DNA of 64,000 nucleotides, taken from the NCBI RefSeq assembly GCF_029873475.1, contig NZ_CP123499.1:2666001-2730000 (forward strand), read 5' to 3'. Origin of the DNA: Arsenophonus sp. aPb (GTDB lineage: Bacteria; Pseudomonadota; Gammaproteobacteria; Enterobacterales; Enterobacteriaceae). Under the pieces are notes generated by a model that saw only the letters and a program-made list of their open reading frames with translations, was not told the origin of the DNA and did not search any database. Every line of letters begins with the position of its first letter. The first letter of the stretch is position 1. A program made the position numbers and the translations under genes. Below are positions 52,388 to 60,091 of this stretch, piece after piece.

Positions 52388-52852
52388 TTAATTATAAATC
52401 TCTTTAACTCTCTCCCTTAACCCCAAATACTGCGCCTCTAAGGTTTCGAGCTGACGTCTGAGACGGAGATAATTTCGCCGAGCGTCTGGCGCCAATTGGG
52501 TGGGTCTTGCATCATCCAGGCTGGTGGTGGCGGCGGTAATATTGTCGGACTTTGCACACACCGCTTTGACATACAACCGCTTAGCGCCATTATGCAGATC
52601 ATCAGTAAGCTTACTAATTTCAGCTTTGGCATGATTAAGTTCCTATGTCCGTTTAGTGTCCAGTTGATGCAGTAATTTGACTTCTTTTAAATAGTTGTTT
52701 TTGAGTTCTGTCTGCTTGTCTAATTCAGCCACCAGCTGGTTATATTGATACTTAAGTTGGGCATAATGGTTATATAAAATCACAAGCGACGTAGAAGTTA
52801 ATATAGCGATAAAAAATGGCAAAGTATTTAATTTCATATATTGCCTGCACAT
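52388..52852 (-). pseudogene. Rz (spanin) copy 2 with nonsense codon
   Basis: The N-terminal piece (from 52852) has a membrane anchor (FFIAILTSTSLVILYNHYA) and coiled coil to LLHQLDTKRT. Then TAG at 52645-52643 replaces the CAG found in copy 1, and the frame continues (YVKAVCAKSDNITAATT, ending LRERVKEIYN). One base change thus splits an otherwise complete Rz. It follows the lysozyme gene with a short overlap, the standard lambdoid position. Confidence 0.75.
52438..52632 (-). CDS. Rz1 outer-membrane spanin lipoprotein, copy 2
   Basis: 64 residues, differing from copy 1 at only a few positions. Lipobox ALSGC and a proline-rich linker are intact. It is embedded in the C-terminal part of Rz in another frame. 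Confidence 0.78.
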   Translation of the reverse strand: MPKLKLVSLLMICIMALSGCMSKRCVQSPTILPPPPPAWMMQDPPNWRQTLGEIISVSDVSSKP

Positions 52853-53307
52853 ATCGCTGATTCAATTTCACGACGCGCCATCAGTCCCTGCCATTTTTCC
52901 TTACCGACATAAACCCATTGCTTCATCACTGCACATGCGCCATTTTGATCACCGGCATTAAGCTTCTTTAGTAATGTAGAACGCTGAAAATTGCCAATGC
53001 CAACGTTATAAACAAAAGAGTAGATAGCTGCTTGAGTTAAGGTATTTATTTTTACCTGAATTAGCGGATCGACCAGTTTTTTAACCGTTTGTAAATCACT
53101 ATTAAGCCACTGTTCACACTCTTCCTGGCTATAAATGGTGTTGGGTTTGATATCCTTTCCCGTATGGCCGAAACATACCGAAAGCACACCGCCGCCATCA
53201 AAATAAGGCGCTAACTTTAGTCCTTCAAAATGCATTATCATGGTAGAAGCAAGTAACATCACTCCACCTCCCGTCGCTACTACAATTTTCTTAGGTATCT
53301 TCACCAT
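52834..53307 (-). CDS. Phage lysozyme (endolysin, GH24/R21-like)
   Basis: 157 residues of the T4/P21 lysozyme family that cuts peptidoglycan. Residues 8-25 are a weakly hydrophobic, Gly/Ala-rich N-terminal segment like a signal-arrest-release anchor. The active region reads HFEGLKLAPYFDGGGVLSVCFGHTG: the glutamate and the aspartate (E-8-D) are present, but the usual threonine five residues on is serine. AAIYSFVYNVGIGNFQRSTLL matches the family. It overlaps the holin gene by 17 bases. Confidence 0.88.
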   Translation of the reverse strand: MVKIPKKIVVATGGGVMLLASTMIMHFEGLKLAPYFDGGGVLSVCFGHTGKDIKPNTIYSQEECEQWLNSDLQTVKKLVDPLIQVKINTLTQAAIYSFVYNVGIGNFQRSTLLKKLNAGDQNGACAVMKQWVYVGKEKWQGLMARREIESAICAGNI

Positions 53308-53494
53308 AATGATATTCCTTCAATTTATATTCCTTACGCTTGTAATACCAATTAACTAAAAAAGTGCCTATCGTGCAGACAATACCGACAATAGCCACCC
53401 ACTGCTCTAAAGTGAAAATACTTAAAATAGTGATCAGGATGCCCCATAGATAGGCTATCGGGCTGGAGTATTTTTCAGGCATGCGCATATCCAC
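53291..53494 (-). CDS. Phage holin, S21-like class II
   Basis: 67 residues with two membrane segments (about 12-28 and 32-50) and a basic tail (YYKRKEYKLKEY). The start MDMRMPEKYSSPIAYLWG resembles pinholins of phage 21 type, and EQWVAIVGIVCTIGTFLVNWYYK fits the second segment. Pinholins collapse the membrane potential and release SAR endolysins, in line with the lysozyme next door. Met-3 or Met-5 could give a second start, as in S21. Confidence 0.82.
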   Translation of the reverse strand: MDMRMPEKYSSPIAYLWGILITILSIFTLEQWVAIVGIVCTIGTFLVNWYYKRKEYKLKEYHYGEDT

Positions 53495-53719
53495 CCCTAA
53501 GGAGTGTGTCCATGTGTTTAGTACGATAAGTTAAAAAGTTATACGCTAAGCCAATAGCTTAACAGGCGGAGTTATCTTAACGTATTAGTTTTCAAAAACA
53601 GGAATAACGATATCGAATAAAAGAAATAGAGATGAAAAACAATGATAAAAATTACAAAACTAAAAACCACACTCCAGAAGAGTAAGGTTTTGTATTATTA
53701 CTTTTTTATTACTAACTTT

Positions 53720-53938
53720 TTAACCATTAAGTACTACAACATTTGTTGCTGTATTTCCTTTCAAGCCTTGAGAAGGCGTATAACTAACTTCCTGTCCTTC
53801 ATAAAGAGCTTGATAACCACTATTTTTGATTTCTGAATAGTGTACAAACACTTCTTTACTACCATCCTTTGGGGTAATAAAACCAAATCCTCTATTACCA
53901 TCAAACCATTTAACTAAACCGTGAATGATATTTGACAT
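53720..53938 (-). CDS. Cold-shock-domain protein (CspA family)
   Basis: 72 residues, a full cold-shock domain with RNP1 (GFGFITPKDG) and RNP2 (VFVHYSEI), preceded by GLVKWFDGNR. It binds single-stranded nucleic acid. Lambdoid prophages in E. coli carry csp genes in their lysis region too. Here it lies between the holin and the PsiE-like gene, on the late-operon strand. A long 5' leader precedes the ATG. Confidence 0.92.
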   Translation of the reverse strand: MSNIIHGLVKWFDGNRGFGFITPKDGSKEVFVHYSEIKNSGYQALYEGQEVSYTPSQGLKGNTATNVVVLNG

Positions 53939-54137
53939 TATGAATCCTTATAATTGTTTATTTATTGTTTTAGTAAAAGTAGATTTGAATACTTATTGTA
54001 GTTAAATTAAAAGGAATCCATAGAATAGAGATGTATCGATAATATTGTTACCCTCTGAATTAATTTAAATTTTTTTAATAAGAAATAACTCCAAACCAGG
54101 ACTACATTAATGCATACTTTTTAAAATTAAACAACAT

Positions 54138-54554
54138 TTATTTAATTAAACGTTTAGTATTGGCTATATATAAGGCTAAAATCATCACTAAAATTGATAC
54201 TGAATAAACTAAAACGCTTATTGGTTCTTTGTGTTCGACGATAATTAATCTAATGATTGCGGTGATACCTATATAAATAAAGTATTGTAGTGGAAAATGG
54301 TAAACTGATTGAAAGTATTTGATTATCAAAGCAATAAATTCAAAATAAAGAAAATAAGTAATTATCGCTTCAAGTAAAAGATAAGATGGCATAGTTTCTG
54401 AATTTTTGAATAGCAACGCTGATAAGACGATAGTTTCTTTGATTAGGAAAATAATTAATATTATTGCTATTATTAACAAACTACAGCTAATTATCCATTG
54501 CAATAACCGTGCTATCAATTTTGATTGAGATAAGCCAGACAAATAAACCTCCAT
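54138..54554 (-). CDS. PsiE-family membrane protein
   Basis: 138 residues with four membrane helices: ARLLQWIISCSLLIIAIILIIFL, YLLLEAIITYFLYFEFIALII and two more in outline, with FQSVYHFPLQYFIYIGITAIIRLIIVEH at the centre, the recognised PsiE motif. PsiE is a phosphate-starvation-inducible protein of unknown function in E. coli. Its place in a prophage beside a cold-shock gene is unusual. No Pho box is obvious in the region. Confidence 0.75.
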   Translation of the reverse strand: MEVYLSGLSQSKLIARLLQWIISCSLLIIAIILIIFLIKETIVLSALLFKNSETMPSYLLLEAIITYFLYFEFIALIIKYFQSVYHFPLQYFIYIGITAIIRLIIVEHKEPISVLVYSVSILVMILALYIANTKRLIK

Positions 54555-55043
54555 ACAAATTTAGCTATCATGCCAGCTTATTTCTCGACTAAAAACAAGT
54601 TTTGTTAAAGGAGTATATAATATTTACACCCATTGTAGCGACATGAAATAATATTTTAACACTAAGCATATTAATTTATTTCTCTCTTAATATTTCCGTA
54701 ATTTTAAATTCTAAACTTTACTATCATAAGAAAACTAAAGACAAACTACTTACAATATTATTAATATATATAAATTAATAAAATTATTTAGTATAAAAAA
54801 TTGCTTTTCACATAAAATAAACCAATATACTAAATTACTTTCAAATATCACCTATTTTGTTCATTTTTGCAAGCTAAATCAAATCCCTCATCTTTTTACT
54901 CTTGTTTTATATGTTTCCAAGCAAATTTCTATCCAACCCTCAAACAAGGAAGAAAATGATGAAAAAACCAGAAATCAAAAAACCCCACTCTAAACAAGTG
55001 AGGCTAAGCTCTATCTAACCAGATTTTTAATGAGATGACTCAT
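54555..55043. other. Gene-free AT-rich region
   Basis: About 490 bases of very AT-rich sequence with no supported gene. One imperfect hairpin around ACCCCACTC / GTGAGG lies near 54980-55010 after the Rha gene. In other lambdoid phages the late promoter and Q site lie in such a position upstream of the lysis genes. Confidence 0.4.
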
Positions 55044-55559
55044 TTATTCCGACAGTTTTTTAATCAACTCATCTTTGTGAATTATCACATAACCAGATCG
55101 GCGGCCAATTTCAAATAGTGTTTCGAGAGAAGAAACATACTCATTGTCATGTACGACTCGTGCACTATCCACTTTACCATTAGGAAGTAGGGTCAGCAGT
55201 ATTTTGCTAGTTGTGCCTGTTACAGTAATAGCACTGTTAAGTTCTGCTTCCATTCTATCAAACTCTACAATATAGGCTTCTTTGAATGCAGCAGCTTTTT
55301 TACCTGTGAATCCCATCACCAGGAAAATAAAACCGTTTTTGGTCATTTCGTACGCATCATAAGTGTTTCCTTTATGTTCGAATTGAACCCGCCAAAAATT
55401 GCGGGTTAAAAATTGTTCGGAACAATCAAGGTTAGATATTTTTAGAACAACTTTTTGATGTTCTTTGCCAAAGTAATCAGCAACATCTTTAGAAGTGGTT
55501 ATAGCCTTGTTATTGTTGATAGTAACTTTAGGTGTAATAGTAGATAATTGAAGTGTCAT
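55044..55559 (-). CDS. Rha-family phage regulatory protein
   Basis: 171 residues. The N-terminal Rha domain reads ITTSKDVADYFGKEHQKVVLKI, FWRVQFEHKGNTYDAYEMTKNGFIFLVMGFTGKKAA in outline, and EAYIVEFDRME. Rha proteins are antirepressor-like regulators of lysogeny in lambdoid phages such as phi80. The C-terminal 50 residues may be a DNA-binding module. ATG 55559 is chosen for its perfect AGGAGGT site. A leader ORF and a C4-like RNA lie upstream. Confidence 0.85.
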   Translation of the reverse strand: MTLQLSTITPKVTINNNKAITTSKDVADYFGKEHQKVVLKISNLDCSEQFLTRNFWRVQFEHKGNTYDAYEMTKNGFIFLVMGFTGKKAAAFKEAYIVEFDRMEAELNSAITVTGTTSKILLTLLPNGKVDSARVVHDNEYVSSLETLFEIGRRSGYVIIHKDELIKKLSE

Positions 55560-55782
55560 GATGACCTCCTGATAGTGACTTAAATTTCTCACCACCTTGA
55601 GGTGCTAAACTCATATTGGTGGTGAACTGAACAGGGTTAGCACTACCGGAGTCACCGCCGGCCAACCTTTCGGTTGCCCCATCCAGCCCACCATTGAATA
55701 TGGCTAGATTATTACGACAATAAAAAACACGCTCGCGGCGTGTACTGTCGCGATGACTCCAGCGGGGTGCTAATCCCGACAC
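55528..55782 (-). CDS. Ash/Icd-like leader reading frame upstream of rha
   Basis: 84 codons overlapping the rha start. The product (RVFYCRNNLAIFNGGLDGAT, then DSGSANPVQFTTNMSLAPQGGE) recalls small Ash/Icd-type proteins translated from antirepressor leaders of P1/P4-like elements. No strong ribosome site is seen, so translation may be low or coupled. It could also be only a conserved RNA leader. Confidence 0.4.
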   Translation of the reverse strand: MSGLAPRWSHRDSTRRERVFYCRNNLAIFNGGLDGATERLAGGDSGSANPVQFTTNMSLAPQGGEKFKSLSGGHHDTSIIYYYT

Positions 55783-55888
55783 CTGATTTATCAGATGCAG
55801 TTAGACTATAGCGCATGACTTGCTTTCTCGTCAATTGCAAAAAGAAATGGGTTTGTTAAATTAGAGATAGAACAAGATTAAAGTAATT

Positions 55889-55985
55889 AAGCTAGGGTAG
55901 TCGGGTACTTGAACACCGCAACGAGACGGCCAACAGTTTTCCCCCAAAGGGTATTGTATATACTGTTCGCTACCCGGCCATATCA
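55889..55985 (-). ncRNA. C4-like antisense RNA candidate upstream of rha
   Basis: On the minus strand the segment begins GGCCGGGTAGCGAACAGTAT, continues ATACCCTTTGGGGGAAAACTG, and ends AGTACCCGACTACCC. It folds into paired arms (CGGGTA / TACCCG; CAGT / ACTG). This resembles the C4 RNAs of P1 and P4, which silence the leader ORF and antirepressor by pairing. A six-base match, CCCGAC to GTCGGG in the downstream leader, is compatible. Recognition is from memory of the family, not from a model search. Confidence 0.45.
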
Positions 55986-56120
55986 AAATTTTATGGACAT
56001 AAAAAAACCACAAGTCTGTCGGGTGTGGAGACCGCTGTTTGAAGTGTTTTGAGCACTTGATATAAAATATAACTTATGACGTTATTCTCGTCTAGCTTTA
56101 TCATCACATCCTTCAATAAC

Positions 56121-56142
56121 AAAAAACCTCACTAAAGAGGTT
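56121..56142 (-). terminator. Terminator after the Q-like gene
   Basis: On the minus strand AACCTC TTTAGT GAGGTT is followed by TTTTG, about 100 bases after the antitermination gene stop. Confidence 0.7.
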
Positions 56143-56242
56143 CTATACAATTCTGGCAACATATCAATTTAGCCTTAAATATCACCCATTTTGTTGACTT
56201 TTGCAAGATGTAGAAATGACTTTTTGTTATTTTTTCATATCA

Positions 56243-56884
56243 TTACACACTCTCAGCTATCTGACATAATGCCTCTCTATCCAATGCCTTACAGATTGAA
56301 ATCAATCTTAACCAAAAATGGTGATAATTCTTTTTCCAGTTGTCTCGCTTAACGCCCATTAACTTTGCAAGATCAGATTGACTATACCCCTGATTAGCTA
56401 AACCAGAAAAGCTATCTGCGAATTGTTGCACACATAACCAAACCAATGCTTTTAACCTTTCTTTGACCTTGTTAGTGATTTTTATATCTGCAGTCTGATA
56501 GGTAAATATTCGCCATAGGTATGAGCATATATTCACTTGATGTTGAAAATTCATCTCATGACAATAGCAATACAGTATCCATGAGCGTTGATGATCTGCT
56601 AACTGTCTGATCACTCTTCTCTCGTGGCAGTAAAAATAAGCAGGGTACTCGATAAGCGGGATCTCTCTGCCTGAACGACGAGTTTCCGTTATTTTTACTG
56701 GCTCGGTTATTCGACAGACAGAATGACCCGCTAATTTTATTTGCCGCTTTTTCACTCTTGGATACCTTTTTGTTTCCATTGCACTCTTACAAGTGAGTGC
56801 CTCAAGTTGTCCAGTATTTACCGTCCAGTCCCTAAAAGCATATTTGGCCACGCTTCGAAAATACCCTAAGTCATGCTCTGTCAT
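56243..56884 (-). CDS. Antitermination protein Q
   Basis: 213 residues of the Q type found in Gifsy- and HK-like phages: RYPRVKKRQIKLAGHSV, then LADHQRSWILYCYCHEMNFQHQVNIC in outline, LKALVWLCVQ and a C-terminal helix-turn-helix (SQSDLAKLMGVKRDNWKKNYHHFW). It would allow RNA polymerase to read through terminators from the late promoter into lysis and head genes. It is the last gene of the early leftward cluster. Confidence 0.82.
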   Translation of the reverse strand: MTEHDLGYFRSVAKYAFRDWTVNTGQLEALTCKSAMETKRYPRVKKRQIKLAGHSVCRITEPVKITETRRSGREIPLIEYPAYFYCHERRVIRQLADHQRSWILYCYCHEMNFQHQVNICSYLWRIFTYQTADIKITNKVKERLKALVWLCVQQFADSFSGLANQGYSQSDLAKLMGVKRDNWKKNYHHFWLRLISICKALDREALCQIAESV

Positions 56885-56894
56885 AAATTATCCC

Positions 56895-57389
56895 TTAACT
56901 CAATGCCCCAAGCCCCAATGACTCATCAAGAAAACCAAATAGCAGCGCTAACTGACTACCGTGCTTTACTTCCCATGCCTTAGGATCATGATGCAATTCA
57001 CTGTGCTGTCCCCTACATAGTGGAATACTAAATAAATCATGTGCTTTTACGCCTATACCCCCGTAGCCATAACCGATAATGTGATGGGCATCATCCGCTG
57101 CTTTCTGGCAGACACAACACGGACGCGACTTAACCCACTGCAGATATTTTTGATTTTGCCAACGTTTCAGTTTTGGAATTTTCATTAAACTTGCTGGTGG
57201 GTTAGCATCGATGACTAGATTTAAAACTGCCTGCTCTACTATTCTGCCTACTTTTGCATCGCTTAATTCATCCGGTGCGGACATTACTATCATCCTGCCA
57301 CTGAAATGGTGTAGCTGATTGATACCTGGCTTAAAGGCAACAATACCCAATTCAGGAACAGGTATTGCTGTGAGTAAATAACACATCAA
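56895..57389 (-). CDS. DUF968 HNH nuclease-like (Ref/YbcN-type) protein
   Basis: 164 residues. The C-terminal half is an HNH-type metal domain: VKSRPCCVCQKAADDAHHIIGYGYGG, then LCRGQHSELHHDPKAWE. This is the DUF968 / phage Ref-like pattern, thought to nick or bind DNA during recombination. The N-terminal half is beta-rich (LTAIPVPELGIVAFKPG). It lies between NinX and Q, as in other lambdoid nin regions. Confidence 0.78.
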   Translation of the reverse strand: MMCYLLTAIPVPELGIVAFKPGINQLHHFSGRMIVMSAPDELSDAKVGRIVEQAVLNLVIDANPPASLMKIPKLKRWQNQKYLQWVKSRPCCVCQKAADDAHHIIGYGYGGIGVKAHDLFSIPLCRGQHSELHHDPKAWEVKHGSQLALLFGFLDESLGLGALS

Positions 57390-57401
57390 AAAAGCTCCGC
57401 T

Positions 57402-57761
57402 TTAGCGCCGCAAAAAAGGCATTGATTTTTCACGTAACCACCTCACCAGATCATCTGCAATATCAACTTCGTCTCCCAACCTGGCAGCAACAAATAAACG
57501 ACAAGCCGCCTCTAAATGATCCAAGCCAATGCCCTGTTTCTCTCCAAATAACTTAGAGGTCGCTTTTAAGTCGCGATCATCAAGCCAGTTAAATTCCATT
57601 TTATATTCGTCAATCAAATAACCGCCATCTTCCCATCGACAAGAATATTCCAAGGGAATGCCGTCATTTCTTACTAAGCAACTTCTTGACCATCTGCCTG
57701 TGGCCAGCGCAACAGCCCAATCCAGAGCGCGTCCAGTTACATGCTGAGTTTTTATTATCAT
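57402..57761 (-). CDS. NinX-like protein (DUF2591)
   Basis: 119 residues beginning MIIKTQHVTGRALDWAVALATG and ending with the helix LDHLEAACRLFVAARLGDEVDI, both typical of DUF2591. Function is unknown. I start at ATG 57761, which overlaps the methylase stop (ATGA); a start ten codons earlier lies inside the methylase. Confidence 0.78.
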   Translation of the reverse strand: MIIKTQHVTGRALDWAVALATGRWSRSCLVRNDGIPLEYSCRWEDGGYLIDEYKMEFNWLDDRDLKATSKLFGEKQGIGLDHLEAACRLFVAARLGDEVDIADDLVRWLREKSMPFLRR

Positions 57762-58414
57762 GCTGCACGCCCTTTGCGCTCTGCTAACCACTTCACCTGT
57801 GCAAGAAAGGCTTTTCCCTGTGCTATCAAATCATCACGTTTGACATAACCCGTTGATGCACCCGTCCATCGTTTATCAAACACTACAATAGCAGCAGCGA
57901 AAAAGGCGCCGGTGGATACCTGTTTTTCATTTTCTGGCACGAACCAAGCGGGTACATCAAAACCGATTCTGCCACGGATAAAGGCGATATGATCCGCCTG
58001 CTCTGGCCACCAGATTTCACTGGTAGCCGCTTTTAGCAAAAAGACATAACGACCACCCTTGTCACGCATCGCCATCGCATGATTGATAATGTGTTTAACA
58101 CCGGTTAAATATTGCCCCTTGTGTTGTGTTGGTCGACTGTAAGGCGGATTGGCAAATGCCGCGCCACCTACTTGCTGCAGTTTTGCTGCCCAGTCTTGCA
58201 CTAAGGCGTTATCTTCAGCACAGTAAAAATGAGGGCATTGGCTGTTCTGTGCGTCGCTGAACAAATCGAGGGTGAACGGTCCATACAACACGCTAATACC
58301 CCAAAATATCTCCTCTGGAGTACACCACTCGTCGCCAATTTGTTTCAGGTTATGCGCTGGTTTTGCTTTCAGCTCCCTTAGCGCCTGAACATAACTGTTA
58401 ACTACCTCTGCCAT
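57758..58414 (-). CDS. Phage N6-adenine DNA methyltransferase (Dam-type)
   Basis: 218 residues. The start DEWCTPEEIFWGISVLYGPFTLDLFSDA and the catalytic GAAFANPPYSRPT (motif IV, NPPY) define the phage Dam family (PF05869). It probably methylates adenine to evade host restriction or tune packaging and replication. It overlaps its neighbours by one to four bases, so it is co-translated with the early cluster. Confidence 0.88.
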   Translation of the reverse strand: MAEVVNSYVQALRELKAKPAHNLKQIGDEWCTPEEIFWGISVLYGPFTLDLFSDAQNSQCPHFYCAEDNALVQDWAAKLQQVGGAAFANPPYSRPTQHKGQYLTGVKHIINHAMAMRDKGGRYVFLLKAATSEIWWPEQADHIAFIRGRIGFDVPAWFVPENEKQVSTGAFFAAAIVVFDKRWTGASTGYVKRDDLIAQGKAFLAQVKWLAERKGRAA

Positions 58415-58614
58415 CAGATATTTCCCCTTGCCTGTTCGGTTTTTATCACCCGTTTCAACAACTGATATTTTTGCTCAATGTTGGAAAAAGTTAACGCCTG
58501 ATCTTGCCAAAAGCCTCTCAGTTCACGGATCAGCAAATAGCGACACCAACGACGCACCACACACAGCAGCGGTAACACTTCCAGTCCGTAAATTCGTTTT
58601 ACCGCTAAGCGCAT
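58414..58614 (-). CDS. Small basic phage protein, unknown
   Basis: 66 residues starting MRLAVKRIYGLEVLPLLCVV, rich in Arg, Trp and Tyr, with a C-terminal helix (SNIEQKYQLLKRVIKTE). I do not recognise it. It overlaps the replication gene stop by ten bases and the methylase start by one base. Confidence 0.6.
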   Translation of the reverse strand: MRLAVKRIYGLEVLPLLCVVRRWCRYLLIRELRGFWQDQALTFSNIEQKYQLLKRVIKTEQARGNI

Positions 58615-59705
58615 GTTGCCTCCTTCGCGACCTGCTCCGCCGCTTTCGCCCAAATTCCGCGCCAGGCCGCATGAGCAGAAACTTCCGTCATTCGCCTGAT
58701 GCCTGACTTGCCTGCTAGTTGAGCGGCAATTTCTTCAAGCCGATTTTTAGGCTTTGAACTACTGCAAATCAATCGTCGAAACGCTTCATCACGGGCAACG
58801 GTATCGACACTCACCGCTACCTCACCAGGTTTTAACCAGCGGCCATCAACACAGGCGGGTCGCCCGGCTTCTTGCCATTTTTTGGCCTTGTCAAAATATT
58901 CACTGCAGTTCTCAGGACTAAACAAGGTTTTTGGTCGCAAGTAATCTCGCATCCGTGGATCTTTCGACCATTTGGCCACCAGATAATCAGTGACTAAAAT
59001 CAGATCACTGGCGACATAATCCTCCACCAATCGCCCACGGATATACCCCATGGTAGTTTTGCCTTCACGGTAGTTTGAGTTGGTCACTTGATTGAAATGA
59101 GTTAAAACCTGCAAAGCCGGATCGGTCTCGTCGGGTTCGACATGAACCTGACAAGAGATATTTGTTGTACTCTCTGTAGTAATCTCTGTTGTACTCTCTG
59201 TAAGAGAACGGGTCATTTTGACCTTGTCCATCGGGTCATTTTGACTCGGTCGATCAGGCCAATTTGACCCGCTCGATGAGGCCGTTTTGGCCTGTTCGAT
59301 CGGGTCATTTTGACCTATTCGAATTTTACTGGGTTTACGCGCTGGTTTTGCCGCTTCTTCATCTACTGCAAAGTGATCGGTAAGCACTTCATGGTCATAA
59401 TTAATGGCATAATAATTTGTTCGGTCATGATTACGCTTATTAAGCTGCTCAATGGACAAGACACCGATTTTTTTCAGCGACGTGAACGCTCTCTTTAACG
59501 TTTTTTCTGAAAAGTAAGGGAATTGTTCTTGCCATTTCTCAAAAGTATTATAAATCCAGCGACGACCCTCATGCTTAATGCCTGAATCGGTTTCTGTCAG
59601 CCAGTATTGCACTTGTTGCAGTACCAGGGACTCATTCAGACCAATCCGTGCCGCAAGTTCGGGGATCACAATTTGAGGCCGAGTTTTTAACAGCAATAAA
59701 CTCAT
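58605..59705 (-). CDS. Phage replication protein with Phg_2220_C-type C terminus
   Basis: 366 residues. Residues 1-110 form a winged-helix DNA-binding domain (IVIPELAARIGLNESLVLQQVQYW, TLKRAFTSLKKIGVLSI). A low-complexity middle (about 130-180) is encoded by an iteron array, and the C-terminal domain (VLTHFNQVTNSNYREGKTTMGYIRGRLVEDY in outline, YLRPKTLFSPENCSEYFDKA) is the conserved phage replisome-organiser domain. This would be the origin-binding initiator, analogous to lambda O, recruiting host DnaB. No lambda P-like loader gene follows. GAGGTG precedes the ATG. Confidence 0.85.
   Translation of the reverse strand: MSLLLLKTRPQIVIPELAARIGLNESLVLQQVQYWLTETDSGIKHEGRRWIYNTFEKWQEQFPYFSEKTLKRAFTSLKKIGVLSIEQLNKRNHDRTNYYAINYDHEVLTDHFAVDEEAAKPARKPSKIRIGQNDPIEQAKTASSSGSNWPDRPSQNDPMDKVKMTRSLTESTTEITTESTTNISCQVHVEPDETDPALQVLTHFNQVTNSNYREGKTTMGYIRGRLVEDYVASDLILVTDYLVAKWSKDPRMRDYLRPKTLFSPENCSEYFDKAKKWQEAGRPACVDGRWLKPGEVAVSVDTVARDEAFRRLICSSSKPKNRLEEIAAQLAGKSGIRRMTEVSAHAAWRGIWAKAAEQVAKEATCA
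59209..59322 (+). repeat. Iteron array inside the replication gene, candidate origin
   Basis: Five tandem imperfect repeats, each 23 bases except the last (22), starting at 59209, 59232, 59255, 59278 and 59301. The core is CGGGTCATTTTGAC, with variants such as GAGGCCGTTTTGGC, and the spacer usually ends TCGAT. The arrangement parallels the iterons within lambda gene O. Because 23 is not a multiple of three, each repeat is read in a different frame, which argues that the DNA, not the protein, is conserved. Confidence 0.7.
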
Positions 59706-59806
59706 TTATCACCTCGCTTCTGACTGTTTATTGTTAGCAATGATGACATTATTGACATCACAATAAGGGTGATGTTATAATTGTCATCAATATGGAGATC
59801 TGGAAT

Positions 59807-60090
59807 ATGCCGTCTGAGATAGTGATGTTTCAACGATTCGATTTTCCTGAAGACAATACCTTTATTCGTATTAAAGTCTGGAAAGTGGATCAAAAGTTAG
59901 GGCCAGCCGGCATAACTACAAATACAGTCTGGTTTATGTTGTTAATGGTGTGTGTGCTTTGCGCTACGATAATGAAGCAGGCAAAGGCGATCATAAACAC
60001 ATCGGCGACGCTGAATATCCAGTGATATTTTCTACGCTGGAAGATTTGCTCAGCCAATTCCAGACTGACGTCAAAGTACTGAGGGGGTAA
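59807..60090 (+). pseudogene. TumE-like toxin gene, frameshifted
   Basis: The first frame (MPSEIVMFQRFDFPEDNTF, ending KLGPAG) and the second (HNYKYSLVYVVNGVCALRYD, ending FQTDVKVLRG) join into one TumE/DUF6516-like protein of about 94 residues if one C is added near 59911. The second frame stops one base before the antitoxin start. As written, the toxin is interrupted. TumE-TumA is a known toxin-antitoxin pair; the toxic activity is not well characterised. Confidence 0.7.
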
Positions 60091-60091
60091 T

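Noticed and set aside
59702..59893. 63-codon minus-strand frame upstream of the replication gene
   Set aside because: It overlaps the toxin gene antisense and shows no family pattern or ribosome site.
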